A DNA stretch of 64,000 bases. Source: Glossina fuscipes. Taxonomy: Eukaryota > Arthropoda > Insecta > Diptera > Glossinidae. Below the pieces are notes generated by a model. It worked only from the letters and a program-made list of their open reading frames with translations. It was not told where the DNA came from and searched no databases. The translations under genes were made by a program, and so were the position numbers. The stretch lies in assembly GCF_014805625.2 (NCBI RefSeq), contig NW_023998416.1, positions 30,940,068 to 31,004,067 of the forward strand, written 5' to 3'. Numbering within the stretch: position 1 is the first letter of the stretch; each line of letters opens with the position of its first letter. Below, piece after piece: positions 47,001-60,098 of the stretch.

Positions 47001-48539
47001 TAACTTTCAAAGGGTTTGAAAAAATATACAAATATTTGATATATAATTGAAAAATGTAAAAATACTGATCTATTAATAGTCAGGCTGTGTGCCACGTTAG
47101 TTGAAAGTTACACGAACTAAAAGCAAACCAACGTAAACCCTTTAACGAAATCTTTAAAATTTTTTTAATATGCAGAGCATAAGTGTTAGTGAAGATGTTT
47201 GGAGGGGAGGAATTACTGACTTGTTCGTCTCTTTAAAAAAGTTTTTTAACTTTAAACTCGATGGTTTAATGAATTTATACAAAAGCTTAATAAAAGTGGA
47301 AAGATTTGGTTGAAAGATTAACAGTGAGTCTGGCATTGACGCTGGAAAATAGCAAGATTATAATAACGAACAGCGCACATGTGCCAGGAGTTGAGACATT
47401 TTCTTTTAAGTGGTTTAAGAACTAATCGAACTCAAACTAAGAGATCGCGAAAAAAAGAAAGTTTTAATCTAATCTAATTAATGTTTATTGTAACATATGC
47501 CTTCAAGTAAAGGTAAAAGTAGAAGAACATCGATTCATTGGTTTTGTCACACAGTCCTAGTTGTACTAGTGAGGCCTTTATCCATTTAAAGCTGAATTGA
47601 AGCATATGGACATGGAGTGGATTTTTTCTTCTAACTGTTACGATATAAAACACATCGGAGTTATTCCGGCTACTCAGTTGCCTTCTTTCTAAGTTGCCTT
47701 CTTTACATCGCTGTCGCAATTACTTACGAGAATGTGGCAGATTTCTCCTCCCGGTTGTATTCTCAAGAATTATAATGTAAAGCTACATATTCTTCTGATA
47801 TTTTATGAAGATGATCGGGCGACAAGGAACCACTGAAAACATAGAACTATATTTCGGATAGCTAGACATGCTTGCGAGCTTAAAAAAGCATATTGCCTAC
47901 GTGTCTGCAGAACTTGTAAATTCTAAGGCGGAAATCTTATTTCATCTACTTGATCAGCTTAAGACCCTTCCACTTGTAACTAATTCATTTCAGGTCTTGT
48001 TGAATCCCGCCATTAAGTACGAGTTGGCCTATTTTAGGGGTTCGTGCTAATGAATGTATTGTAAATTGTAGTCGAACAACGCATAGAAAACTCGCGATGC
48101 GTGCTACACATTGTCTTCCACAGTAAACAGAACTTGTTTCTAGGGCGAGGGCTTTTCTTCACTAAAGGTCTATTGGCGATTAAACGTGTGTGGCAGATGA
48201 ATGCATACATGTATATGTTGCTACTTCACAAAGATAACGTCTTCCTCAACGTAATTGATCGAACATATAGGAGCCGAATTATTATTGTCTTGGTGCAAAT
48301 TGCTTAGTCACACTTGCTTTGTGACGCGCCACTCGCGGCATCTTATCTATGACTGGATGCACGGGAATGGTTTAGAAGGATTAGAAAGTGGACAAACAAA
48401 GCAGTAGTAGTTGTGCATGTTGCGATCGATAATGAAAGGGTCGCGTTCATTTTCATACTGTGATAATCAACTAACAGGATGAGTGCTTGTTTCGTATTAT
48501 GGGCGGTGGACCGACAGACAGAGATAGTTAATTGAAGCT
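44061..48539. other. Gene-free AT-rich stretch
   Basis: Holds a poly(A) run at 45039-45052, a CT run at 45457-45475, a purine-rich tract at 45940-45998 and a T-run near 46866-46880. A minus-strand open frame at 46359-46670 with several Cys codons has no family I can name. Confidence 0.5.
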
Positions 48540-49180
48540 TTGAAGGAATTCAAAGATCATTATGCTTCTAAACGTTTATATACATCGCCAATAAGATCGA
48601 TTCTAGAGTATTCGGTTACTGTGTGGCTACCGTGTTATGGACGCTATAGCGACCTTTTAGAAGCAGTTGAAAGTAAGTTCTTAATGTTTGCATTGCTTCC
48701 TCTAAGTTGGGATTCTCGTTTATCCTTTCCACCGTATGAGAACAAAATAAAGCTGATTGATATACCATAACTTGCAAGACGCTGATGTAAGCTCAAGTTA
48801 GTCAGGGATATATTTATTCTTCGACCTGTCGTGAATTTGTTCCCAGTCATTATTTGCCAATAAAATTGTCACAATGTCACAACAGCTATCAGCTTTATAA
48901 TCCCTTTCGAGTTTTGTGTAGGTTATATAACGACTATTGCTTCCTAATCGGTCCGTGTGTTCCCTTAACATGGGCAGGGATTATTTTACGCCAATATTTG
49001 CCAGATTATTTAACATGGTTTTTGCGAACACCGAACTAAATGATTTACCCACAATAAACACGATTGTAGCTAAGTACTTCTGCATTGTTAATATCAATTG
49101 AGATTAGTTAAGTAGTTACTTTGCTAAATGAAAAATGAAATTAATTCCTTGTATTGAATTATTTTATTAGTTAGTTAGTT
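48540..49180 (+). pseudogene. Second non-LTR retrotransposon 3' fragment, decayed
   Basis: The frame at 48540-48767 reads KEFKDHYASKRLYTSPIRSI, LEYSVTVWLPCYGRYSDLLE, AVESKFLMFALLPLSWDSRL and LPPYE-like FPPYENKIKLIDIP. This is the familiar LINE region YTSLVRPILEYGSxVWSPxYxxxSDRIESVQKxFLLFALRxLxW. After stops and frameshifts the related YNPFRVLCRLYNDYCFLIGP is seen at 48914-48973. The RT core is missing and a terminal tail is not clear, so the right end is approximate. Same strand as the copy at 36790, but a different part is preserved. Confidence 0.8.
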
Positions 49181-49439
49181 CATGTAGCACACTATTGCTT
49201 GGCTAAATATGCTGGCCTCCTGCTGCTGCTGTTGTTGTTGTTATTACACGTTTCGTCAAATTGTGTGTATATTTTAAGTTACTTTTGTCTTCTAATAATA
49301 CGTTTAAATTTAAATTTTACTTACTATCTTAAGCAATAATGGAGCCTACTTATTATAATACGAACTGTGTGGCTCAGCCAACGCATGTTATTGCGAAACT
49401 GAATGAAATAAATAAGTAAATAATGACTTTTCAATCCGA

Positions 49440-49640
49440 GCGTTCGTCTGTGTGTCAAAGCACCAAATTTCACGAACATATTTCAAAAATTTAGAGACTG
49501 TAGGTTGAACAGAAGAAAATAAGACGGGCAGACAAGTGGATAGACAAGCTTAAATAGATTCAGATGGCCTAGCTTACGTTCTTCTGGGTGTTGCAGACAC
49601 CCGCACCTACTGTGCCACAACTGATGTAGGGCGTAAAAAA
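49440..49640 (-). repeat. DINE-1/INE-1-like fragment
   Basis: AGCGTTCGTCTGTGTGTCAA, GACGGGCAGACAAGTGGATAG, quoted in part, AAATAGATTCAGATGGCC, then GTTCTTCTGGGTGTTGCAG. These are the TCTGTC module and CTTCTGGGTGTTRCA end of the family, strongly decayed. Confidence 0.42.
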
Positions 49641-51079
49641 GAAACTTGAGCGAAGTTGTCTCACCTCCATCCGCTCAAATCCAGCAGTGATTCTGCACAA
49701 ATCGAAGCAGAGGTAAAGGTCTAGGAGTTAAGTCTTTTTTTATCATAACTGGCGTTGACGTTTTTCGTATAAAGAAAACACGATTTTTTGGGTGTTTTTA
49801 ACTCGCGCATGGAACTGACCAAAATCTCTGAAATCAAATACAAACCGTACGTTGGGCTTATCAAAGCGATGTAGATTTCCTCAGAACGTCTGATGTTATA
49901 AACGAAATATGGAACGGATGTTACAAACGGGAGGACAAATCTAGTGTTTCTATGTTCTTCGTTTCTATGATCGGCGAAGGTTAATCAAAGAAACACGCTT
50001 CTGCTTTTCCTTCTATGAGGACTAGAAATATTGCATAGAATATGTGTAGAAATTTTATATGTTCGGTCCTTGCCAGCAAAAGAAGTGCTTTTGTATGCAG
50101 CTACGCAGATTACATTGTTTGCAAAATGTAGCGCTTAACAGAGTATTGTTGCCGTTTTTATCCTTTAGTTTATGTCCTTCCTACCATGTAATGGTTGTTC
50201 TTTTTTTGTCTAATATAAAAAACGCGGAAAAATATAAAAGTACCGGCAATATTTTCACACTTCATTACGTGCTTCAATTATTTACAGGGTAATGAATAAA
50301 TAAATTTGTTTATTTTAATCATTGAACGCATAAATTACTGAGATAAGCTTAAATAACCATAAGCAAAATATGTTGCGAAGGGACATGGCTCTTAAAACAT
50401 ATTCAAAGGTCAACGAGAATGAGTATGAAAAAGAACGGCAATCGGATATGGATTTATTGTTTGGGATATGCATTTAATAAATGGCTGGAAAAAAAGGATA
50501 AGACTGTTGCTGAAGTCAAAAGCAAATCTAATTATAGGTGTGTAAAATGGTTTTAATAAAGACAAGGATTTGCTTTATTCCCGCATTGCGGTGTATGAGC
50601 ATGTGGGTGTGTCCGTATGTCAACTTTAAATTAACATTGATGTACTATTGCTACTGATATTTGGCGTAATCTTCAAATTAATGTCAATCACTGCAATCAA
50701 TGCCGTTTCTAAGTCCAGCGAAGGACATCTTTGGAACATAATATCTGTTCATTTATATTTTATTCTGCCCTGATAATACACACATACCTTGTTTAAGATA
50801 ACTATGGTATGAAATAATTATAACATAATTATTTTATAAGAGATGCCTGTCTTTTAAAAGTACAGTGAACTAGTTGTTAATCACATCACAACAACAGGCA
50901 TACTCTAGATTGCACATATGTATATCGCATAAACGCAGATATTCTCTTTGGAAAATTACTTTACTCGCTCCGAAAATACGCCTCCGATCCTAGTTGACAA
51001 TGTCCGCGTATCCTCTAGCTTGTTAAACTGCGCTTCGATCGATCCTTCTATCGGTCTATTCATGTAAAAGTTTGGTTGC

Positions 51080-51260
51080 ACGCTTGATTTCTCATCTTTC
51101 CGATGTTTAACAGTCCTTTCGTCATCCGCCTATCTGTGCTATTTTCCTCTTCTTCGCCACATATTCCTTAACTCATCTATCGTTTATTCATTCACCTATG
51201 CTGGCGTTCGTAAGTGTCTCCATTCACTCATGTAATTATCGGTACGTCTGTCCATGCGGA
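51080..51260 (+). repeat. Degenerate GTCYATC-type repeat, copy D
   Basis: CCTTTCGTCATCCGCCTATC, TCATCTATCGTTTATTCATTC, quoted in part, and CGGTACGTCTGTCCATGCGG repeat the texture of copies A-C near 9.7, 13.3 and 13.7 kb. Confidence 0.4.
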
Positions 51261-54200
51261 TGCAATTCGCTTCTTAAAGAATCGAATCATAGGCTTAAAA
51301 CATAAAAGATCGGCAAGCACATCTTCGAATCAGTTCCACTGTGTTTTCAAATAAGTCAAGTTTGGAAATGGTTGATTGAAAAAATAGAAAAAAATTCCCG
51401 TTGAATATTCACAGCTTGTAAAAGGCATCAACTTGGTTGGCACCTTTTTTTTTTAGATCTTACGTATTGAGTTAAAAAAGTTGGGACTTGAGTGGTCGAG
51501 TATTTACGTTTCATGTCAAAATGCACGCATGAACTTACTTCATACGATACGATACGATTTTCTAACACTTATTTGAAGAAAACTATGCAGATATAAATTT
51601 TATTTACAAGTGTCCTCTAAAAGTCATGTTTAAAGTAACAACTATTTTTAGCGCATCGCGTAAATACCATCAACAGTCAATCAATACTTTGCAAAATGTA
51701 CAATAACAACAACTGTAATGGAAAAAGAAAAGAAAAAACTTGTAAAAAGAGAATTTCAAGTTTATTGAGTACTACTTATAAATATGTTGCTTAAAGTGCT
51801 GACGGTTTTGTTGTCATCATCATCATCACCATCATCGACGTTATTCTATTTCAAAGAACTGATACGGTTCCTATTCAAAAGTATTGTAACGCGAAGCTCA
51901 ATATTTTAAAATTTCATAGTACATACTTTTTGCCGCGCGCTACGATGATGAACTTTTGCATTGGATGCAGTAATAATTTACAGCATACCGTGCAGTTACT
52001 CTCATCCTCTGTTAGTTATTACTACTGGCAGTTTATTAAGAAGTTCAACGTTCACGTTATAGTTTCCTATAGGTAGCACATTGGCTTCTGTTATTCTTTT
52101 CGTATATATTTAAATATATAATACAAGTATTCGATGCCTTTTGGGTTATTTTTTACAGTAAGATATCCATGAAAAGAATTTTTCAAATAAGATAAAAGAA
52201 AAAAAAAAAAAAATGAAGTTTGCATCGCATAACATATATCGAAGCAGAAAAAAAAGGTAATCAATTTTTGATTTCTCTTTGCTACGTATACCTTACATAT
52301 TTTGATAGTTTTATTTTTATTTTTTTTTTTTTTGTTTTTCATATTTATTTTTTCTTTTTTTAATCTCTTTATTAACAGTGTATGCTGTAATAAAAATCTA
52401 CGCAAGCTTGTAAACTTACTTAGTAGAATTTTGGCTAATCTACTGAAAAGGCCTTGAGATAAAACTACTTATGCATATTCAAGAAAAAACACAGAATTAC
52501 CCACTTCTCTTAAAAAGGTAGGTTGGAAGAAAAAATGCCGAACATGATATCAACGAAAAATTGATTTGAAATAAGTTAAATAAGTTTCTGCCCTGTTACG
52601 GGAATTAATCTAAAGAAAACACGTTCATCGTCTGGTGCTTGGAGAGACATCGCACGGACAAGTGGATGGACAGGATTTCATTAATGTAATAAAAATTCCA
52701 TGTGTGTGCAAGACGTTATTTATTTGAATTGGTTTGGCAAGAAGCTAGCCAGACTGCAAAATGGCCCTACGTAGCGAAACGGGATGTTAGGATGCCGCAC
52801 GGTGGACGTCACTCTTTGTAACGCAAATGAGCCAGAAAGCCATTGTATTTGTTTGAAAGGTTTCGGATTTTGTTTCTAGAGAAACTGACAGGTTGGCCTA
52901 GGCTTGCCACGAAGGCCACCTCGAGCTGTCGACACGTGTCATGGAAAGTTAGCTTATTCGGCGGTGATGAGAGACACGCCGCAGAAAATTAAAAACCAAA
53001 GGAATGCAGGTGTAATTATTGCCCTTGTCGAAGAGGAGAACGGATAAACACAGCTTACTAACTGTTCCGGTGGACATGATGCTATGTCCAAAGCGGATCT
53101 ACATCGTACTCTGCCTATGGTCTCCAATCGGCCAAGAAACCCTGATCAATCTTTTATTTGCGAATACTTCTCATACATTAACGTTCATTGCCACAAATGG
53201 AATGTCACAAACCTATCCTCGAGTTTGTCACGTTGCTTCTTATATAATAAATCTCGCCAACAAACATGGAAACGCGGAAGAAGAAGCGACTTTAAGCGTT
53301 GGTGGTGATTGAAACCCAAGGTAATTGCTGCAAGCCATTGTGAAAAAGTATAAAAAAGAGAATTAACCTGATTTACATCTTGAATCTCTATGGAATTGGA
53401 ATGAAACTCAAACCACATTTTCAAAGGATGCATTTAAAAATTGAGATTCTAATCAATTTAAATACTGATAGGCATTTCAAGATTGCTTCAACAACGTATG
53501 CTTACGAACAGGCTAGGCTAGGCTTGAATGCATGAATACTATACAATTAATTTATATCGCAAGCAATAATATATTACTTATTTATTTTTAAATTCTTTTT
53601 TCTTTTATTCTTATTTATAATTCATTTTCCATTATGTAAACATGTAAATAAAAATTTTTAATTAATTTTCATATATTAACGATTTTATTTTCCATTAAAA
53701 TAATCATTAATATATCGGCAATGTTGATTAAAAAAAAAAAAAATTAACTCATCGAAAGCAACAACCAGAGAAACAACAACATTATTATTATTAATATTAT
53801 TAACAAGGAAGAAAGCTATATACATCTTATGACGACTTTTGGGATGCTCAACACTTGAGCCTAATACATAGCAAGCAGTCAGCTTCTTGTTAAGTTTTCT
53901 CAACGGTGGACAAGTCCACCAGTCAATCCAAATTTTGTCAATTCCAGATTACTTTCGCCTATACAAGATGAGGAGGAATACTTTTCGCTACAAACTTGTT
54001 GTGCGTTTTCGTCTTGTCTATGTATGAACCGAACTTGCCTTCACACCATTTTTAAAAAACTTAGTTAGAAGCACACAAATTTGGGTTCCTAATTCAATAT
54101 TTATCGCGTTGACAATTTTAAGAAAAGAAGGAGGGACGGACGGACATAACGTAATTGATTCAAAATCTCGCGCCAATTAAAATTTCCCCATTAGCAACTA

Positions 54201-55511
54201 GAAACTTACGAAGATACGCCTTAGCGATTTAATTAATAATCAGCATGTCAAACAATTTATTAAAATTGCGAAATATTATAATTAGAAGCCTGTGAATTGA
54301 TGTTCCGAGTCTATTTTTACCTGCCATAGGAAATTTTGGACAGTTCTTTCAAATCAATATATCATATAAATATACATACATATCCATATACTATCCTTCT
54401 ATATATATAAAATATATTTATGTATATATATTTGCGGAGCGTATTTCTGGGAGCGGGTTATGGTTCTCGATATCGAGTAAACTATATAGGTCTCGATAAT
54501 GAACGCATTGTAACGAGTAAAGAGCTTGCAGATGTCGATAAAATATGCATTTTTCTTACTACCGAAATCGAGAAATCTTTCGATCGCAAAATTTCTGTTG
54601 AGTAACACATCAAAAATTGCAATCGAGTTAGCTCGATATCGAGCAGTATAAATCGGCCTCTAAATGTAACAAATGGCAGGACACACCTAGTATACTTCCT
54701 TGCTTCGATGATGCCATTAAAAAATATTACAAGTGACTTTTCACCACTACTCCGTACATATTCATTAAAATTGAAAAAAAAAAATTTACTTTTTGTCTTT
54801 TTCCCCTTTTATCACAAGTCCTTTAACGAAAAAAAAATCACACACAAGTGTGATCATAATTTAAATTATGAAAAAAATAAAAAATAAAAAAATGTCGGAA
54901 CACTTGCATACGCATTTGCACACAATATTTATACAATATATTGACAAAGTAAAAGCTATGCATTTTTAATGTAAAACAATTGTGTTTTAATTATATTAAA
55001 AAATTGATCTTTTTTCGAGACAACTAAAAAAAAACAAATTTATTACATTTTATAGAGAGATGGGAAATGAATAAATGCGCATAAGACTGGACCTTACAAC
55101 AATACATAAAAGCGTTGGTACAGCTAGCCTTGGTCTTTGCCAGAAGTACAACAAAGAAACGATACTATCTTCACACATTTGTTGTTTTTAATAGCTATTA
55201 TCTAAAATGTTGGTAGCTTTGGCCTGCATAGATATAAGTTGTCCTCAGGCCCCGTCAACTATTGCGGCTGCACACGCAATGACATGTATCGGCTTGCGTT
55301 GAAACGATGTCAGATTCAAAAGCTTGATAGTGGGTTATCTCGAATAAATATGAAAAATTCATCCTACTTTCTTGATGAATCGATGGTGCAGTAGTAGCGA
55401 TAGTCGATATCTAACAAAAATTGAAACCCTTATACTCCCCTTGTGACATTTCTTGATCATTGACTATCTTAAGCGAGGGTTTATAAGAAGTTTAATGGCC
55501 CCGTTATTGTT

Positions 55512-55552
55512 AGTGTTATTATTATTATTATTATTATTGTTGTTATTATTAG
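55512..55552. repeat. (ATT)n microsatellite
   Basis: TATTATTATTATTATTATTA followed by TTGTTGTTATTATTAG. Confidence 0.88.
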
Positions 55553-57043
55553 TATCTTCTCATTATTTCTTTGTTTTCTTAAAAAAGGAACAAATTTATA
55601 CATAAATCTTATTTTTTTTTATTGTCTACATATTTTATAAATAAATTTACAAAGTTTGGATTTAAAAGATGTCAGATAACTTAGATCACACTCTCCCCTG
55701 TATTGAAAACTCTACAGCACTCTACCCGCACCCGAACCCGCGGCCGTAGAGTTGTAACACGCGATGTTTCGCTTACTCGACTACTCATGCGGATGAATTG
55801 CTATATATATATATGAATCTATGATTATATATGTGGAATTACGGTTAATTCAAAGCATATATATAATGGTAAAATTTTGTTGCTGATTTGTTTATTGAAT
55901 GTCATCCTTAAAGCTTTTTATAATTCTGCAGGTCGCTAATATTACGGCTTTTTGCATTTGTCAACAAATTTTTTGATTTTGTCCCAGCTCTTTTAATACT
56001 CTTTTTAGAGTTTTTAGTATATACTCTGTAGATAATATATCTATCTACGTTATCCAATTCTTTTATAACAAATGTTTACCTATACATATAGACTTACATA
56101 ATTCAAAGCATATGTGTAACGTTCAATTTGTCTTGATCCGAAAGTTAGCAATGAAATCTTTCGCTGTTCTACAGATCTGTAATGCTATTTGCCTTTCTTC
56201 AGATTATAGGATTTAGTGTCAGTTCTTCTCTTTCTTTTTGTTCGAAATTTTTGCCTGAAAACGAGCAGAGGCAGAGAGATAGAGGGAGATTTCATCAACA
56301 TTGGTGTTATATTGATTTTTCCAAATATCCCTACATACACTTTTTCCAATACTCTTCTGTTATGTTTCTCGCATGTGATACGGACACATCAATAAGTCGT
56401 AATTATTATTGTTATTATATAAATAAATTATATTTTACAAGAAATTAAAAAAAAAGCATAAACAAAGGTAAAGAAAATCATCTATGTGGACCGGTAGCTA
56501 AGATGCTTATGCTAATTATGGGAGACCAAAAATGAAGATTTGTTATTCATCCCTTTCATCAGGTCAGTGAGCACAAGCAAGGTGGCAACTAACTCCCCAA
56601 ATAGAAAAAGTACTTAAAGTAACCTGTGTAACAACTGTATCGCAAGCAATGCATCAAACTTAACATACAATCATATATGTAAATTATACAAAATATGTTT
56701 ACATATTCATTGAGAATCTGATTAAATAAAAACCAATTAAGTGGTTCATAAATAATTGATGAACCAAAAAATAAATAATTTTTTACACATTTGTAATAAA
56801 TTAATTGATTTCCTGTTTAAAACTTCTTTCCCACATACGCATAATGAAATGCATTTAATTTCGATGACCTCTTAATAGCGAATCATTGGCTTGTTACACT
56901 TTTGGTAATGTTGCCAAAGGAAGGAACGTAATCTGCATGTGTAGGAAGGATTTCCCACATTTGTTAACTTATCGCCCAGGAAATTTCGTTACTTGAAAAG
57001 AGCAGCGACTGTGGCAGTTTTCCTTTGCTTTTGCTTTCCTTTT

Positions 57044-57780
57044 TATACCCACCACTGTAAGGTGAGGGTATACTCATTTTGTATTTTTTCCAAAATATAC
57101 GTAAAATATGTAAAAAAGAAAAAAGAGACCCTGTAAAGTATATATATTCCTGATCATCGTGAAATTCTGAGTTGATTTCGCCCTATCCGTCCGTCTGTGC
57201 ATATGTGTAGCGCGTATTAATGGCCCTCCTTTTGTCGCAAAAATGAACATATCGACTTCAAATTTGATAGAGATTTTGGAAGTTTTTACTCGCAGGTTGG
57301 CATTGAAAATGGGCCAATAAGTGAAAACAGAAGCGCGTAGTGGAGCGTAAACTGAACGCAACTTCGCTTTTGTTAACGAAAACTTGTAGGTTTTTGTGCG
57401 CTACTCGGAAATTATTTAAGTTAGGAGGCTGAAATTTTCCACGTTTCCTTACGTAGATCTCTACTCTTTATGTTCAAAAATGGAAACAATCAGCCATGCC
57501 CTCACAAAGTTACGAGTTATTCAATTTTACTTTCCCACTTTTTTGAGGTTTTATGCTTATTTATCTTAAGGCGACCAAGACGGAAAGTTTAAAACTATTT
57601 TGCACACTTCTCAAATCAAGATATATTATCTGCCGAAAAATGGATTAATCCTAAAATGAATAAGGAAGTCACCGCGAATACTTTCTTCTTAATAATATGA
57701 AAGGACTTGAAGAAAAGAATGCGAAAAGCATAGAGGTGGGTATGCGAGATTCGGCTCCCGCCGAATATAACTTTCTTACT
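57044..57780 (+). repeat. Dispersed non-coding element, copy 2 (DINE-1/INE-1-like)
   Basis: Same orientation as 1515-2195 and slightly longer. It opens with a hairpin, TATACCCACCAC and GTGAGGGTATA around a short loop (57044-57071), then GACCCTGTAAAGTATATA, CCGTCCGTCTGTGC and the same internal blocks. It closes with GAGGTGGGTATGCGAGATTC and GCCGAATATAACTTTC. It has the terminal hairpin and shared ends expected of a complete non-autonomous element. A 7-10 base target duplication is not evident. It contains only chance open frames. Confidence 0.82.
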
Positions 57781-60098
57781 TATTTATTTTTCTCGACATT
57801 AGAAATGTTATTAAGTTTTTTAAGTTGGCATGAAAAGTTAAAATAATATTTTCATTAAAAATCGCATTCAATTGAGAGATGTATATAAATTGTAACAGTA
57901 ACAAAGAAGAAGAGCCAAAGATTCGATTAAAAGGTTCACAAAGCCTGAATGGGATGTTCTCGCATATTACATAAGTATTAGAGTACGAGTACAAAGCAAA
58001 TGTTATGTAAAATAACGAAAAACCCTTCCTTGGGAAATCTATTTTTCTATGCAAATGCTTTTCCGTTTCTTGGCCAGCTAAAGGAATTTTACCCTCTTCG
58101 TGTCTTCACAACAATATGCTCTAATCCTTACAGTACAGAGAGTATTCAATAACCCTTTTACATTGTTGTCTAAATAGAATGAGCGCGATGGAGAGAAAGA
58201 GAAAGAGGGAGAGAGTTTGGTTTATAACTTTCTAGGTAAAACTGACTATCTATTCGAGAGTAGTTACTTTTGTCTGTTTATTTTATGTTTGCTACATTAG
58301 CAATACATTAATATTGTAATGCTTTTTAATTGTTTCCATTTGCTTTCCTTTTTGAAAACCGAAAAAGAAAAGCTAAATATGTGTGTGTGCACAAAAGTTT
58401 TCATAAACTTTATTTATAATTTGAAATGCATTTACAGATTTAAGGAGTTTAGTTGGTTGTTGTTTTTCTTGTTGCTGTTTCTTGTATTTTACCAAGAGAA
58501 TATTTCATTTTAAATAAGAAGTTGAATGAAATTTAAAAATTTTTCAAATCACCGTCAGATGGTAAGCTAATTTCTATAAAACGCTTGCAACGCGTATGAA
58601 CTGAGAACCGAAGGAGTCTTGAAAGAATATCAAGTGATATTGAGAAACTCTTGCATCACCTGGATCGGCTTTTCTTAAGCCTGTTAATCATTTTCTAAAA
58701 CTGCTTGTCTTTACTGTCCATAACAGATGCAAACGATATACAGGATTTCCTGGTTCTTCTCTTGTAGAGAACGAAGCGAAAGAAGCCTTTCTGAAGCAGT
58801 CATTCTTATCAGTGTTAGTTATAAATATCTTTCAAGTGATAGCAAAATTTTTGGGTTCAAGAAGGGAGAGAGGGGGAGAGGTATGGGTATAAAATATATT
58901 CATTTCCCTACTCGTCATCTCTACAAGTGCACCATACCTCTGTTAAGCTTCAGTGATAGCAATGTTATTTTTAAATATTACCTGAGTGGTGTTATTGTGG
59001 TGAACACCAAATTCGTCTTATGTCTCTTTTTTCCACAACATAATAGAAAAGTTCGACTTGAATGAAAATGAATATATGGAAAATTCATTTGACTGTAAGA
59101 CGGTAAAGAAATATAAGAAAAAATTTAAGTGGATTGACTAATGGATTCAATAATTCATTTAAAAAATTTTAGCAGTTTTTTTCCTGCTACCATCATCACT
59201 CTTAGGAATCTTAATCTCATGGTAAATATGTATATAGATTTTAAAAGTTTCTTCCTCCCAAAAGATCCCTCCCTACCAGACTATGCCAAGCGCTTAGTAA
59301 TTTATATATAGACAGAAGTTTTTCGAAGCTTAACTACAATAGTGTAGTGAGTTGAGGGTGAAGTAGTAACCGATTTCTAGAATAATGTGACGTCTTTTCT
59401 TAATAGTTTTTTTAAAACCTTAATGTGAAAGTGAGTAGAAGAAATTGTCTCCTTTATATCGCGGTTTTGACAAGTTTTTTATTATTAGACTTTATTGTAC
59501 GCACCAATTTCAGTTAACTTCACCATGTTCTTGAATGCAAAACAAGCCATCAAGCCAATCAGACCTCGTTTGAAGGTTGGCTAAAACAAAAAACCCAAAA
59601 CATAGGCCTGGTAATAACTCTAATAAATTCTTATATTTCTTATTCTTTGTTCGCCTTTTGTTAAGCTGTCAATATTTTTATTTCAATTTTTTGGAAAAGC
59701 AAATCAAAAGAGTAAGGCGTAGTGTTTGTTTCCCAATTTTTCATTTTAATGAAGAATATCACGTGCTCTGCTTTACCGTGAGAACTTTATATTGGCGGAA
59801 TCATGTTCGTATTAATTTTCACTGTTAATAAAATTATTTGTAAGCATCGACTAAGAAAATGAACAAAACAAATATGAAAAAGCAACAGAATAGAAAAAAC
59901 CCTGTATTTTAGTAAATAAAAACAAAACAAAACATAATCATACCCAATACTCTTTACTGAAAGCAAATAAAACTAGCAGTGATAAGAATATTTTTTAATT
60001 AAATCGCAGTTTAAAGAGAAGAAGCTTTGAGTACAAGCGTTAGTTATAAATTAATATTCATACAGGAAAGAACGGTTCGAAAATATTGTAACAAGACA
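57781..60098. other. Upstream flank of the complete Idgf gene
   Basis: No coding region is recognised. It contains a GA-rich run at 58190-58213 (GGAGAGAAAGAGAAAGAGGG) and AT-rich sequence. The last few hundred bases must include the Idgf promoter and 5' UTR; no convincing TATA box was seen. Confidence 0.6.

Larger units (their letters stand above)
49641..57043. other. Gene-free stretch with scattered repeat debris
   Basis: A pyrimidine-rich degenerate repeat like those at 13.2-13.8 kb lies at 51080-51260. GGACGGACGGACATAACG-type DINE debris is at 54100-54180, and similar at 52630-52690. Simple repeats: A- and T-runs at 52195-52215 and 52310-52335, (ATT)n at 55512-55552, TA runs at 55801-55815. 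A GC-rich hairpin-like patch is at 55711-55760. A tRNA-like stretch may be at 56486-56545 (GGACCGGTAGCTAAGATGC). No coding region is recognised. Confidence 0.5.
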
